Source: Sphingomonas sp. G-3-2-10 (lineage in GTDB: Bacteria; Pseudomonadota; Alphaproteobacteria; Sphingomonadales; Sphingomonadaceae). From it: a DNA stretch of 64,000 nucleotides. Shown here in pieces: positions 32,200 through 40,651 of the stretch. The notes beneath the pieces were generated by a model, which saw nothing but the letters and a program-made list of their open reading frames with translations, did not search any database and had not been told where the DNA came from. The position numbers and the translations under genes were made by a program. Numbering within the stretch: the first letter of the stretch is position 1; every line of letters begins with the position of its first letter. The stretch is taken from NCBI RefSeq assembly GCF_012927115.1, contig NZ_JABBFY010000001.1, positions 1,674,001 through 1,738,000 on the forward strand, written 5' to 3'.

Positions 32200-33006
32200 G
32201 TGGCTGCCATCGAGTCGAACAAGGCGCGCATCGCAAAGCGCGTGATCGAGGTGCTTGAGTTTTTCGACGACGAGCATCCGCAGGCGACGGTGATGGACAT
32301 CGTCCGCCGCTTCGATCGCCCGCAGTCGAGCACTTCGGAACTGCTTTCGAACCTGGTCGGCCTCGGCCTGCTCTACAAGGATCGTCAGACCCGTTCCTAT
32401 TCGCTGACGCCCCGCGCGGCGATGCTGGGCGGCGCGGTACAGCCGCGCATGGTGCGCGACGGCCGCCTCGTCGGGCTGATCGACCGGCTCTCGGCACAGA
32501 CCGGTTTGGGCGTGGCCGTGTTCAGCATGGTCGGGCTCAAGGCGCAGGTGTGCAGCTGGCGCACCGGCACCCGCAAGCTTCGCACGGCCAATGCGATGGG
32601 TCTTGCCGGCGGGCAGCAGGAGCATCTGTCGGACTCCGCTGCGGGCTGGCTCCTCCTCTCGACGGTTCAGCAGCCGCAGCGTGACGGGATGCTTCGCCGC
32701 CTGAACGCTGAAGCCGCGCCGGAACGCCGCTTCGCCTTCGCCGACATGGTGACCCGCGTGCAGCAGTGCCGCGACACGGGCAACGCGACGGGAATCGCCG
32801 GCTTCGGATCGATTGCCGATGTCACCGCCGTCCTCCTTCCCGGCCTGCCGGAGAACCAGCCGCTCGCGGTCGGCTTCGTCTATGAGCCTTCGGACCAGAT
32901 CGATGCCGCCGCCCTGCTGCGCACCTTGCAGGATGCAGTCGCACGGTCGGTCAGCGAGGAAGCACCGGCTTCGGCGGGCGTGCAGTCGCTGTTCAACGCA
33001 GCCTGA
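32200..33006 (+). CDS. IclR-family transcriptional regulator
   Basis: A 268-residue regulator: an N-terminal winged helix (IAKRVIEVLEFFDDEHPQAT, then RRFDRPQSSTSELLSNLVGLGLLYK) followed by a ligand-sensing domain. The GTG at 32200 is preceded by GGAGAGG with ideal spacing. IclR proteins control aromatic and acid catabolism. The amidohydrolase gene starts 21 bases after it and is likely co-transcribed, while the synthetase operon upstream may be a target. Confidence 0.86.
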   Translation: MAAIESNKARIAKRVIEVLEFFDDEHPQATVMDIVRRFDRPQSSTSELLSNLVGLGLLYKDRQTRSYSLTPRAAMLGGAVQPRMVRDGRLVGLIDRLSAQTGLGVAVFSMVGLKAQVCSWRTGTRKLRTANAMGLAGGQQEHLSDSAAGWLLLSTVQQPQRDGMLRRLNAEAAPERRFAFADMVTRVQQCRDTGNATGIAGFGSIADVTAVLLPGLPENQPLAVGFVYEPSDQIDAAALLRTLQDAVARSVSEEAPASAGVQSLFNAA

Positions 33007-33027
33007 TCTCGAAGCTGGAATCTAGAC

Positions 33028-34293
33028 ATGGCTGATACGAAAGAACTCGCGAGCGACGCGCGCAAATACTGGTCGGCCGAGGGATATACCCCCGGCGGCG
33101 TGCTGCGCGAAGTGGACTATGCTTCGCAATCGGGCGGGCTTGATCCCTCGCTGGCGGGCATCAAGATCGTCGATACCGACACTCATTTCACCGAAGCGCC
33201 CGATCTGTTCACGTCGCGCGCGCCGGCGGCGCTGAAGCACAAGATGCCCTATGTGAAGCTCGACGCCGATGGCGTGGAGCGCTGGTATGTCGGCGACCGC
33301 AATTTCGGGTCGATGGGCGGCAACGTCATCCGTAACGACAACAACAAGCTGCTCGGCCGCCTCGCCTTCCCCAAGCTGGAACAGGCGCATCCGGGCGGGC
33401 ATCTGGTCAAGCCGCGGCTTCAGGCGATGGACGATATGGGCGTCCATGCGCAGATCTGCTTCCAGAATTCGGGCGTGACGCAGGCGGGTTCGCTGATGTC
33501 GCTGGGCGATCCCGAAGTCGCGCTTGCGGTGATCCAGATCTATAACGACGCCTCGGTCGAATATCAGGAAACGTCGGGCCAGCGCATCTTCAACATGGCG
33601 CATCTTCCCTATTGGGACGAAGCCGCGATGAACAAGGAAGCGCGGCGCTGCATCGACATGGGGCTGAAGGGCTTCGTGCTGCCCGACACGCCCGAGCGCG
33701 TCGGCGTGCCGTCGTTCAATCACGACTACTGGACGCCGTTCCTCGAGATGTGCGACGCCACCGGCACGCCGCTCAATTTCCACCTCAACGCCGCGATCGA
33801 CCCCAACACGCTGACCTGGGAAGGCTTTGCCTTCGAACAGACGCTGTCGGTGGTCGCGACGATGTTCTCGATCGGCAATGCCGCAACGTTGGGCAACTGG
33901 ATCGTCTCGGGCCGGCTCGACCGGCATCCGGGGCTCAAGATCGGCCTGATCGAAAGCGGCATGGGCTGGGTGCCCTTCGCGCTCGAAGCGCTGGAGCATC
34001 AGTTCAACGAAATGCTGCCGAACAAGGCCAACGGACGCCTGCACAAGCGCCCGTGGGAGTATTTCCGCGATCACTTCTGGGTAACCTACTGGTTCGAAAA
34101 GGTCGGCCCCAAGCTGCTGCTGGAGACGATCGGCACCGACAAGGTAATGTTCGAAACCGATTTCCCGCACCCGACTTCGCTCTATCCGGGCGTGCAGGAG
34201 CATATCGTCGCGACGCTGGGCGACTATGATTACGGCGTGAAGAAGCAGGTGCTCGAGACCAACGCTTCGAAGCTCTACAATCTGCCTTTCTGA
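33028..34293 (+). CDS. Metal-dependent amidohydrolase (Amidohydrolase_2 family)
   Basis: A 421-residue TIM-barrel hydrolase of the ACMSD-like amidohydrolase_2 group. It has the N-terminal metal motif IVDTDTHF (about 47-54), the central NFHLNAAIDP, and METDFPHPTSLYPG near the C-terminus supplying the last Asp. These enzymes catalyse decarboxylation or hydrolysis of cyclic intermediates. It follows the IclR gene and ends before a strong rho-independent terminator, so it closes this plus-strand unit. Confidence 0.88.
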   Translation: MADTKELASDARKYWSAEGYTPGGVLREVDYASQSGGLDPSLAGIKIVDTDTHFTEAPDLFTSRAPAALKHKMPYVKLDADGVERWYVGDRNFGSMGGNVIRNDNNKLLGRLAFPKLEQAHPGGHLVKPRLQAMDDMGVHAQICFQNSGVTQAGSLMSLGDPEVALAVIQIYNDASVEYQETSGQRIFNMAHLPYWDEAAMNKEARRCIDMGLKGFVLPDTPERVGVPSFNHDYWTPFLEMCDATGTPLNFHLNAAIDPNTLTWEGFAFEQTLSVVATMFSIGNAATLGNWIVSGRLDRHPGLKIGLIESGMGWVPFALEALEHQFNEMLPNKANGRLHKRPWEYFRDHFWVTYWFEKVGPKLLLETIGTDKVMFETDFPHPTSLYPGVQEHIVATLGDYDYGVKKQVLETNASKLYNLPF

Positions 34294-34316
34294 GCGGTGT
34301 CAGCCGCGAGGATCGA

Positions 34317-34350
34317 GGGCCGCCCGTGGGGAGACGGGCGGCCCTTTTTC
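34317..34350 (+). terminator. Strong intrinsic terminator
   Basis: An 11-bp GC-rich perfect stem, GGGCCGCCCGT and ACGGGCGGCCC, around a 6-base loop, followed by TTTTTC. It lies 24 bases after the amidohydrolase stop. Confidence 0.88.
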
Positions 34351-34380
34351 GTTTGTGGATTCCCTGCAATCGGGTGTGGG

Positions 34381-35538
34381 TCAGTCCCGCACCAGCAGCA
34401 GTGCCGCCGCCATCGGGCCGCCGCCTGAAGTCGCCACCGCGACCTTCGGATCGCCCGCGATCTGCCGCGCGCCGCCCTGCCCGCGCAGCTGGACCACCGC
34501 TTCATAGGCAAAGCCGAAGCCGTGCAGGCGGCCCCAGCCGAGTTGCCCGCCGCCGGTGTTCATCGGCAGCTCGCCATCGCGGGCGATGCGGGTGCCGCCT
34601 TCGAGGAACCGGCCGCCCTCGCCGACTTCGCAGAAGCCCAGCCCCTCGAGCCAGGTGATCGGCTGGAACGCGAAGCCGTCGTACAGCTGGACGGTATCGA
34701 CATCCTTCACCGTGTAATCGGTGTTGCGCCACAGGTCGCGTCCGGTCGGATAGGCGCCGGCCCATTCGGCCTGATCCCAGCTATAGCGCTCGACCGATCC
34801 CGCACTGGCGGCGATGCGGATCGGGGTGGCCGTCACTTCGTCGAGCGCGTCGCCGGCGGATACGATCACCACCGTCGAGGCATCGGTGAAACGGTCGCAG
34901 TCATAGAGACAGAAGGGCGTCGAGATCATCCGCGCGGACATATACTCGTCCATCGTCAGCGGCTTCTTGACCAGCGCGCGCGGATTGAGCGCAGCGTTGG
35001 CGTGATCGTTGAGCGCGACCTGCGCGAGCTGCTCGCGAGTCAGGCCGTAGCGCTTCATGTGCCGCGTCGCATATTGCGCGGTCCAGTTGGCTGCGGAGAA
35101 GGCGCCGAAGGGCGACACCCATTGCGAATTGCCGGTCACGTCCTTGCGCCGTTCGAGCGGCGGATATTCCTCGGGCCGGGCAAGCGCGGCGGCTTCATAC
35201 ACGGTGCGGAAGCACAGGACGTGGCGGGCAAGTCCGGCCTTCACCGCATAGGCGGCTTCGGCGATCGCGCCGAGCTGGGCGGTCGCTTCGGCCGCGCCGA
35301 TATGCCAGCGTGTCTTCAGCCCAAGCGTCTCGATCAGATCGTCCGAGCTGACCGGGGAGAAGCCGAGAAAGCTCTGCATCTTGCCGGGATAGGTCGCGAC
35401 GCCGTCGATCTGCCCCAGCGTCAGCCCGGCATCCGCGATTGCCTCTTTCACGGCATCGACGGTGAGCGCGAGCGCCGATCGGGTCAGCCGCACGCCGACC
35501 TCCGACATGCCGATGCCGGTGATATAGGCTTCGGTCAT
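34381..35538 (-). CDS. Thiolase-like lipid-transfer protein (Ltp2-type aldolase subunit)
   Basis: A 385-residue thiolase-fold protein of the SCP-x/Ltp2 branch: MTEAYITGIGMSEVGVRLTR, DDLIETLGLKTRWHIG, the motif NDHANAALNPRA, and TGGGQLGWGRLHG near the C-terminus. The usual nucleophilic Cys region of degradative thiolases is not present. Its partner gene, a DUF35 protein, overlaps it by ATGA. In steroid degraders Ltp2 with a DUF35 domain forms a retro-aldolase that shortens the side-chain CoA ester. The same role is inferred here. Confidence 0.87.
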   Translation of the reverse strand: MTEAYITGIGMSEVGVRLTRSALALTVDAVKEAIADAGLTLGQIDGVATYPGKMQSFLGFSPVSSDDLIETLGLKTRWHIGAAEATAQLGAIAEAAYAVKAGLARHVLCFRTVYEAAALARPEEYPPLERRKDVTGNSQWVSPFGAFSAANWTAQYATRHMKRYGLTREQLAQVALNDHANAALNPRALVKKPLTMDEYMSARMISTPFCLYDCDRFTDASTVVIVSAGDALDEVTATPIRIAASAGSVERYSWDQAEWAGAYPTGRDLWRNTDYTVKDVDTVQLYDGFAFQPITWLEGLGFCEVGEGGRFLEGGTRIARDGELPMNTGGGQLGWGRLHGFGFAYEAVVQLRGQGGARQIAGDPKVAVATSGGGPMAAALLLVRD

Positions 35539-35939
35539 GCGGTCTTCTCGAATAGCGGAAACCAGATGCCGTCCTGTTCCTCGAACACCACGCGGACGGG
35601 GTCGTCGATGTCGACCGAGTCGACCGGGCAATTGACGATATTGGTAGTGAGATACACGCCCGGCGCGTCGTCGAGCTTCACTCGCGCGATGACGAAGGGC
35701 ACGTCCATGTCCCTCGCCCAGGGCTGGTGGTTGACGGTGTAGGTATCGACCACGCCCGTTCCCGCCACCGCATGGGGTGCGACATTTTCAGACAGGCAGT
35801 TGCGGCAGATCTCGCGTGGGGGATGGATGAAGGTTTCACAGTCGCCGCAGCGGGCGATGTACAGCTTCCCCCCCTCGCCCCCCGTCCAGAAGGCGCGGTT
35901 ATCCCGGTCGAGACGGGGCCGCGAGCGTTGCCACGCCAA
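35535..35939 (-). CDS. DUF35 OB-fold/zinc-ribbon protein
   Basis: A 134-residue protein with an N-terminal rubredoxin-like zinc ribbon (CGDC at 31-34, CRNC at 45-48) followed by an OB-fold (GTGVVDTYTVNHQP, then FVIARVKLDDAPGVYLTTNI). This is the DUF35 family that pairs with thiolase-like proteins. The start must be TTG 35939 or later, because the P450 stop codon stands in the same frame two codons upstream (TGA-CCC-TTG). The low-efficiency start suggests translation by reinitiation after the P450 gene. Confidence 0.88.
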   Translation of the reverse strand: MAWQRSRPRLDRDNRAFWTGGEGGKLYIARCGDCETFIHPPREICRNCLSENVAPHAVAGTGVVDTYTVNHQPWARDMDVPFVIARVKLDDAPGVYLTTNIVNCPVDSVDIDDPVRVVFEEQDGIWFPLFEKTA

Positions 35940-35942
35940 GGG

Positions 35943-37196
35943 TCAGGCGTCCCAGAGCAGGTGCATCCGCTCGATCCCGATCACATGGCCGCCGTGGAAG
36001 ATCGGCGGATTGGCGGGATCGAGGCGGAAGGCGGGAAGGCGTGCAAGCATTTCCTCGTACAGCACCTGAAGCTCGACGCGGGCGAGGTGCGAGCCCAGGC
36101 AGCGATGCGGGCCGACGCCGAACGCGATATGCACATTGTTCTCGCGACCCAGCTCATATTTGTCGGGCTGCGGGAATTCGCGCGCGTCGAGATCGGCGGC
36201 AGGCAGGAACAGCTTCACGATGTCCCCAGGCTTCATCGTCGCACCGTGGATCTCGGCTTCCTGCTTGATGATCCGCACCGGCACGGTGAAGGTGTAGCGG
36301 CGCAGCATTTCCTCGGCCGCTTCGTTGATCAGCTTGGGTTCGGCGCGCAGCTTGGCCTGCAATTCCTGATCGAGCGCGAGGCCGCGCATCGCGAGGCCCA
36401 TCCCGTTCATCACCGTATCCAGCCCGGCGATGAACAGCAGGACGCCGTAATTCTCCATGTCGGCGAGCGTGGTCGGCTGGCCGTCGATCTCGAGCGCCCA
36501 CAGCATCGAGATGATGTCGTCCTGCGGATTCGCCTTCCGCTCGAGCAGCGTGTCGCGCATCGCGGCGGCGATCCGCTGGAGCCGCTTCATCGAACCCACG
36601 CGGTCGCCGTCGATCGCCTTCATATGCTCGCTGACGATCTCGCGATATTCGGCCTGCCGGTCGAGCGGCAGGCCCAGCATCTTGAGGAACACCTGCACCG
36701 GCAGCGGCTCGGCGATCGCGCTCATGAACTCGCACCCGCCATCGGCCTTCACGCCATCGATCAGCGCGCCGGCAAGCTCGCGGATGCTCTCGCGCAGATT
36801 GGCGATGGTCTTGGGCGAGAACACCTTCTGCAACGGCTGGCGATATTTGGTGTGCTCGGGCGGATCGAGCGTGATCGGCACCGGCGTCGGAATATGCGGC
36901 GCGCCCGGCGGCAGCGCGGCGAGCATCGCCTTCATCTGCGCCGGCGGCATGAACTCGCTGGAGAAAACCTCGGTGTTGCGCGAGGCTTCATAGTTCGCGG
37001 CATGGCTCAGTACGATCCAGCCGCCGCCGTTGCGCGGGGTCCAGAACACCGGCGGCGCGGTCTTGAGCAGATCGAGCAGGCGAGCGTGCGGATCGGCCAG
37101 CAGCCCGGGGTCGGCATGGACATCGAAATCATAGACCAAATCGTCGGCCACGTGCGCCGGTTTGGGCGCGGCGGGGCTCAGGGCGGCTTGAACCAT
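35943..37196 (-). CDS. Cytochrome P450
   Basis: A 417-residue soluble bacterial P450. The heme-binding loop is AFGVGPHRCLGSHLA with Cys366 as ligand, the I-helix reads LLFIAGLDTVMNG, and EEMLRR gives the ExxR pair. It would hydroxylate a hydrophobic substrate such as a steroid or terpenoid chain. GGAGA 6 bases before ATG 37196 supports this start over ATG 37208. The divergent 3-iron ferredoxin at 37365 is the expected redox partner. It heads the operon with DUF35 and the Ltp2-like gene. Confidence 0.93.
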   Translation of the reverse strand: MVQAALSPAAPKPAHVADDLVYDFDVHADPGLLADPHARLLDLLKTAPPVFWTPRNGGGWIVLSHAANYEASRNTEVFSSEFMPPAQMKAMLAALPPGAPHIPTPVPITLDPPEHTKYRQPLQKVFSPKTIANLRESIRELAGALIDGVKADGGCEFMSAIAEPLPVQVFLKMLGLPLDRQAEYREIVSEHMKAIDGDRVGSMKRLQRIAAAMRDTLLERKANPQDDIISMLWALEIDGQPTTLADMENYGVLLFIAGLDTVMNGMGLAMRGLALDQELQAKLRAEPKLINEAAEEMLRRYTFTVPVRIIKQEAEIHGATMKPGDIVKLFLPAADLDAREFPQPDKYELGRENNVHIAFGVGPHRCLGSHLARVELQVLYEEMLARLPAFRLDPANPPIFHGGHVIGIERMHLLWDA

Positions 37197-37275
37197 GACA
37201 ATCTCCATACGCTTCTGTTCTGCGGTCGCGGGAGACCATAGCGGCATCGCCATCGGGAGAAAGCGCGCTCTGGCG

Positions 37276-37295
37276 GTCATCGCGCGAGCGATGAC
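37276..37295. promoter_or_regulatory. Perfect 8-4-8 palindrome in P450/ferredoxin divergent promoter
   Basis: GTCATCGC-GCGA-GCGATGAC at the middle of the 168-bp gap between the divergent P450 and ferredoxin operons. The position is ideal for a single regulator controlling both sides. The regulator is unknown; the TetR at 41490 is the nearest candidate. Confidence 0.5.
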
Positions 37296-37364
37296 GACGC
37301 GCCCCGGTTGATCCCGCGCCGGTTCTCCACTCTAGGATGCGGCAATTGCGTTGGAGAGGGCGAT

Positions 37365-37592
37365 ATGAAGATCCGGATCGAACGGGCGGCCTGTGTCGGC
37401 AATGCCCGCTGCGCAGCGGTTTCGGCGGAGCTCTATCCGCTGGACGATGATGGGTACATCGACACCGACGGCTTCGATGTGGCCACAGGCGACGAGAAGA
37501 CCGCGAAGAACGGCGCACGCGCCTGCCCCGAACGCATCATCTTCGTCATCGAGGATGACGGCACCCAAAGCTGGCCACCCGCGCGCGGCTGA
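37365..37592 (+). CDS. [3Fe-4S] ferredoxin, P450 redox partner
   Basis: A 75-residue ferredoxin with C10, C16 and C54-Pro (CVGNARC and ACPERI). The place of the middle cysteine of a 4-iron site is not Cys, which is the pattern of 3Fe-4S ferredoxins that feed P450s. GGAGAGG before ATG 37365 fixes the start. It lies divergent from the P450 and begins an operon with an SDR, a fused acyl-CoA dehydrogenase and an enoyl-CoA hydratase. Confidence 0.9.
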   Translation: MKIRIERAACVGNARCAAVSAELYPLDDDGYIDTDGFDVATGDEKTAKNGARACPERIIFVIEDDGTQSWPPARG

Positions 37593-37612
37593 TTCCTGTT
37601 TCGGAGAGTAAA

Positions 37613-38440
37613 ATGAGCGATATTCTGGGCTACAAGGGCAAGCGCGTCATCGTCACCGGATGCTTTTCCGGCATGGGCGAAGCGACTGCGAAGCTGCTGC
37701 TCGATCTGGGCGCCGAAGTGCATGGGCTGGATTACAAGGACAGCAGCCTGCCGCTGGCCTCGTTCAACAATGTCGACCTGCGCGATCCGGCGTCGATCGA
37801 GGCCGGGGTGGCGGCGATCGACGGCGAGATCCATGCGCTGTTCAACTGCGCGGGCCTGCCGGCAAGTCTGCCGCCGATGGACATCATGAAGGTCAACTTC
37901 ATCGGTCTGCGCCATTTGACCGAGCAGGTGCTGCCGCGGATGAAGCCGGGTGCCGCCATCGCCAGCATTGCTTCGACCGGAGGACTCGGCTGGAGCCGCC
38001 GGATCCCGACCAACATGGAACTGGTCACGACCAAGGGGTTTGCGGCCGCGGTCGACTGGTGCGAAGCCAATCTGGAAACGGTGCGCGAAGGCTATTCCTT
38101 CTCCAAGGAGAATGTGATCGTGTGGACCCAGTTCATGGGTGCGCACCTGATCAAGCAGGGCATCCGCATCAACTGCACCCTGCCCTCGCCCACCCAGACG
38201 CCGATGATGGAAACCTTCGTCGCGGCATCGGGCAAGGAAGTGATCGACGCCGCGGCCGAGCCGATGGGCCGTTACTCGACGCCGGAGGAACAGGCGAGCG
38301 GATTGGTGCTGCTCAACAGCGCGCTGGCGGGGATCGTCAACGGTGTGGTGTTCCCGGTCGATGGCGGGTTCATGGGCGGCGTGGCGACGGGTCAGGTCGA
38401 TCTGAGCGTGATGATGCGGCGCTCGGCTCCGGCGCAGTAA
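37613..38440 (+). CDS. SDR, 3-alpha-hydroxysteroid dehydrogenase-like
   Basis: A 275-residue SDR of the coniferyl alcohol/3-alpha-hydroxysteroid dehydrogenase group. It has an atypical cofactor motif TGCFSGMGEATAKLL, the short acid-rich VDLRDPAS, FNCAGLP, and the catalytic YSFSKENVIVW. The insertion before the catalytic Tyr (RIPTNMELVTTKGFAAAVDW) matches Comamonas HsdA-like enzymes. GGAGAG before ATG 37613. Its placement beside P450, ferredoxin and acyl-CoA dehydrogenase genes supports oxidation of a ring or side-chain hydroxyl. Confidence 0.87.
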   Translation: MSDILGYKGKRVIVTGCFSGMGEATAKLLLDLGAEVHGLDYKDSSLPLASFNNVDLRDPASIEAGVAAIDGEIHALFNCAGLPASLPPMDIMKVNFIGLRHLTEQVLPRMKPGAAIASIASTGGLGWSRRIPTNMELVTTKGFAAAVDWCEANLETVREGYSFSKENVIVWTQFMGAHLIKQGIRINCTLPSPTQTPMMETFVAASGKEVIDAAAEPMGRYSTPEEQASGLVLLNSALAGIVNGVVFPVDGGFMGGVATGQVDLSVMMRRSAPAQ

Positions 38441-38445
38441 GCCAA

Positions 38446-40638
38446 ATGAATTTCGAGCTGACCGAAGATCAGGAGATGGTGCGCGACACGTTCGCGCGCT
38501 TCCTCGACGAGCACAGCAGCATGGCCCGGGTGCGCGCGGCGATGCCCTCGGGGTTCGACGCCGATCTGTGGAAGGGGCTGGCCGAGCTTGGCGCGCTGCT
38601 GATCCGTGTGCCGGAAGATGCGGGCGGGCTGGGCCTCGGGCTGTTCGATGCCGCGCTGCTGATGGAGGATGCCGGGCGGACGCTGGTTTCCGGACCGCTG
38701 GCCGAGGCGCTGGTGACGGCGCGGCTGATTGCGCTGTTTGGCGGCGATCTGGATCGGATCGTATCGGGCGAAACGGTCGCGACGCTGGCGTTCCGCGATG
38801 TCGCGGTCGAGCCGGTGCAATGGGTTGCGGGCGGGCTGGTCGCCGAAGCCGTGGTCGCGCGGATGGGCGACGAGATCATACTGGTCTCGGTCCCCGCCGA
38901 AGCGCGGGTGGCAGAGGATAATCTGGCTTCCACGCCGATGGCCGAGATCGACCTTTCGGCGCATCCGCGCGTGACCCTGGCTTCCGGACCGGAGGCGTTG
39001 GCGCTGTTCGCGGCGGGGATCGAGGAGTGGAAGCTGCTGATCGCGGCGGGCCTGGCCGGGATCGGGCGCGAAGCGCTGAAGCTGGCCGCTGCCTATGCCT
39101 GCGAGCGGCACCAGTTCGGCCAGCCGATCGGAACGTTTCAGGGCATCTCGCATCCTCTCGCCGACCTGTTGTGCGATATCGATGGCGGGCGGTTCCTGGT
39201 GTGGAAGGCGATCCGCGACCTGCACGATGGCGAAGCGCGCGCGGGCGCAGCGGTGTCGATCGCGGCGTGGTGGAATGCGGACGCCTGTGCGCGGACGGTG
39301 GCGCAGGCGCTGCACACTTTCGGCGGCTATGGCCTGACCACCGAATACGACATCTTCCTGTTCAACCTGCGCGCCAAGGCATGGCCGCTGGTGCTGGGCG
39401 ATCCGCAGCGGCTGATCGAGGAAGCCGGGCGGCGACTCTATGCGGGCGAAGCCGCGGCGCTGCCCGATGCCGGCCCCTGCCCGATCGACTTCGATCTGGG
39501 CGACGACGCCCGCGCGCTTGCCGCCGAGATCGACGCCTTCTTCGCGGCGAACGTCACGCCGGAGATGCGCGAGAAATTCCATTACAGCTGGGAGGGCTAC
39601 AATCCCGAGCTAAACCGCAAGCTGGCGGCGCAGAATCTGCTCTATCTCGGGCTACCGAAGGATGTCGGCGGGCGCGGGCTTTCGGCTTATGCGAAGATCG
39701 CCGCGATGGATGCGTTCGAGCATCAGGGATACAACAATCCCGCCGCCAACGTCGCCCAGATGGTCGCGCTGATCATCCATCGCTTCGGCACCGACGAGTT
39801 GAAAGCGGACGTGCTGCCGCAGATCATGTCTGGCGAAGTGATCTGCAGCCTCGGCTATTCCGAGCCCGGTTCGGGATCGGACGTGTTCGCCGCGCAGTGC
39901 CGCGCCACGCCAGACGGAAACGGCTGGCGGATCGACGGCACCAAGATGTTCACCAGCGGCGCGAACCTCGCCAGCTATGTGCTGATGCTGTGCCGCACCA
40001 ACCCCGATGTGGCCAAGCACAAGGGGCTGACCATGTTCATCGTGCCGCTAAAGGCCGATGGCGTGACGATCCAGCCGGTCCACACCTTTCAGGACGAGCG
40101 GACCAACATCACTTTCTATGACGGGGTGAAGATCCCTGACAGCTGGCGGCTGGGCGAAGTCGATGGCGGGGTGCGCACGATGAGCGCCAGCCTTGAGCTG
40201 GAGCATGGCGGCGGCTTCGCCAAATATCAGCGCAAGATGCTGGAAGCGGCGGAGACGCTGTGCGGCGAAGTTCGCCATCACGGCAAGCCGTTGATCGAGG
40301 ATGCGTCGGCGCAGGTGCGGCTGGCGCGGACCACGGCCAATGTCTGGGCGTCGGAACTGCTGATCTACCGAGCGACCTGGGTGATTGCCGAGAAGAAGCC
40401 GAACCTCGCTTATGGCCCGATGGCCAAGATGTTCTCGTCCGAGAAATTCCTGAGCGATGCGCGCGACCTGATCGATCTGACCGCGCCGGTATCGCTGTCC
40501 AAGCGGACGGGCGCGGCGGCGGAGATCAACATGTTCTATCGCCACGCGCAGGGATCGACCATCTATGGCGGGACAAGCGAAGTCCACCGGTCCATGATCG
40601 CCGAGCGCGGGCTGGGCCTGCCCCGCACGCGGGCCTGA
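38446..40638 (+). CDS. Fused double acyl-CoA dehydrogenase (FadE34-like)
   Basis: A 730-residue protein made of two acyl-CoA dehydrogenase units in tandem. The N-terminal unit (1-340) begins MNFELTEDQEMVRDTFARFL, has ERHQFGQPIGTFQGISHPLADL and HTFGGYGLTTEYDIF, but its middle domain is reduced and lacks TEPxxGSD. The C-terminal unit (about 345-730) is complete: SLGYSEPGSGSDVFA, then IYGGTSEVHRSMIAERGLGL. This matches mycobacterial FadE34 (ChsE3) in size and plan, an enzyme of C24 steroid or bile-acid side-chain oxidation. The fusion mirrors the separate pair at 5515-7658. Confidence 0.9.
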   Translation: MNFELTEDQEMVRDTFARFLDEHSSMARVRAAMPSGFDADLWKGLAELGALLIRVPEDAGGLGLGLFDAALLMEDAGRTLVSGPLAEALVTARLIALFGGDLDRIVSGETVATLAFRDVAVEPVQWVAGGLVAEAVVARMGDEIILVSVPAEARVAEDNLASTPMAEIDLSAHPRVTLASGPEALALFAAGIEEWKLLIAAGLAGIGREALKLAAAYACERHQFGQPIGTFQGISHPLADLLCDIDGGRFLVWKAIRDLHDGEARAGAAVSIAAWWNADACARTVAQALHTFGGYGLTTEYDIFLFNLRAKAWPLVLGDPQRLIEEAGRRLYAGEAAALPDAGPCPIDFDLGDDARALAAEIDAFFAANVTPEMREKFHYSWEGYNPELNRKLAAQNLLYLGLPKDVGGRGLSAYAKIAAMDAFEHQGYNNPAANVAQMVALIIHRFGTDELKADVLPQIMSGEVICSLGYSEPGSGSDVFAAQCRATPDGNGWRIDGTKMFTSGANLASYVLMLCRTNPDVAKHKGLTMFIVPLKADGVTIQPVHTFQDERTNITFYDGVKIPDSWRLGEVDGGVRTMSASLELEHGGGFAKYQRKMLEAAETLCGEVRHHGKPLIEDASAQVRLARTTANVWASELLIYRATWVIAEKKPNLAYGPMAKMFSSEKFLSDARDLIDLTAPVSLSKRTGAAAEINMFYRHAQGSTIYGGTSEVHRSMIAERGLGLPRTRA

Positions 40639-40651
40639 GGCGGAGGGGAAG

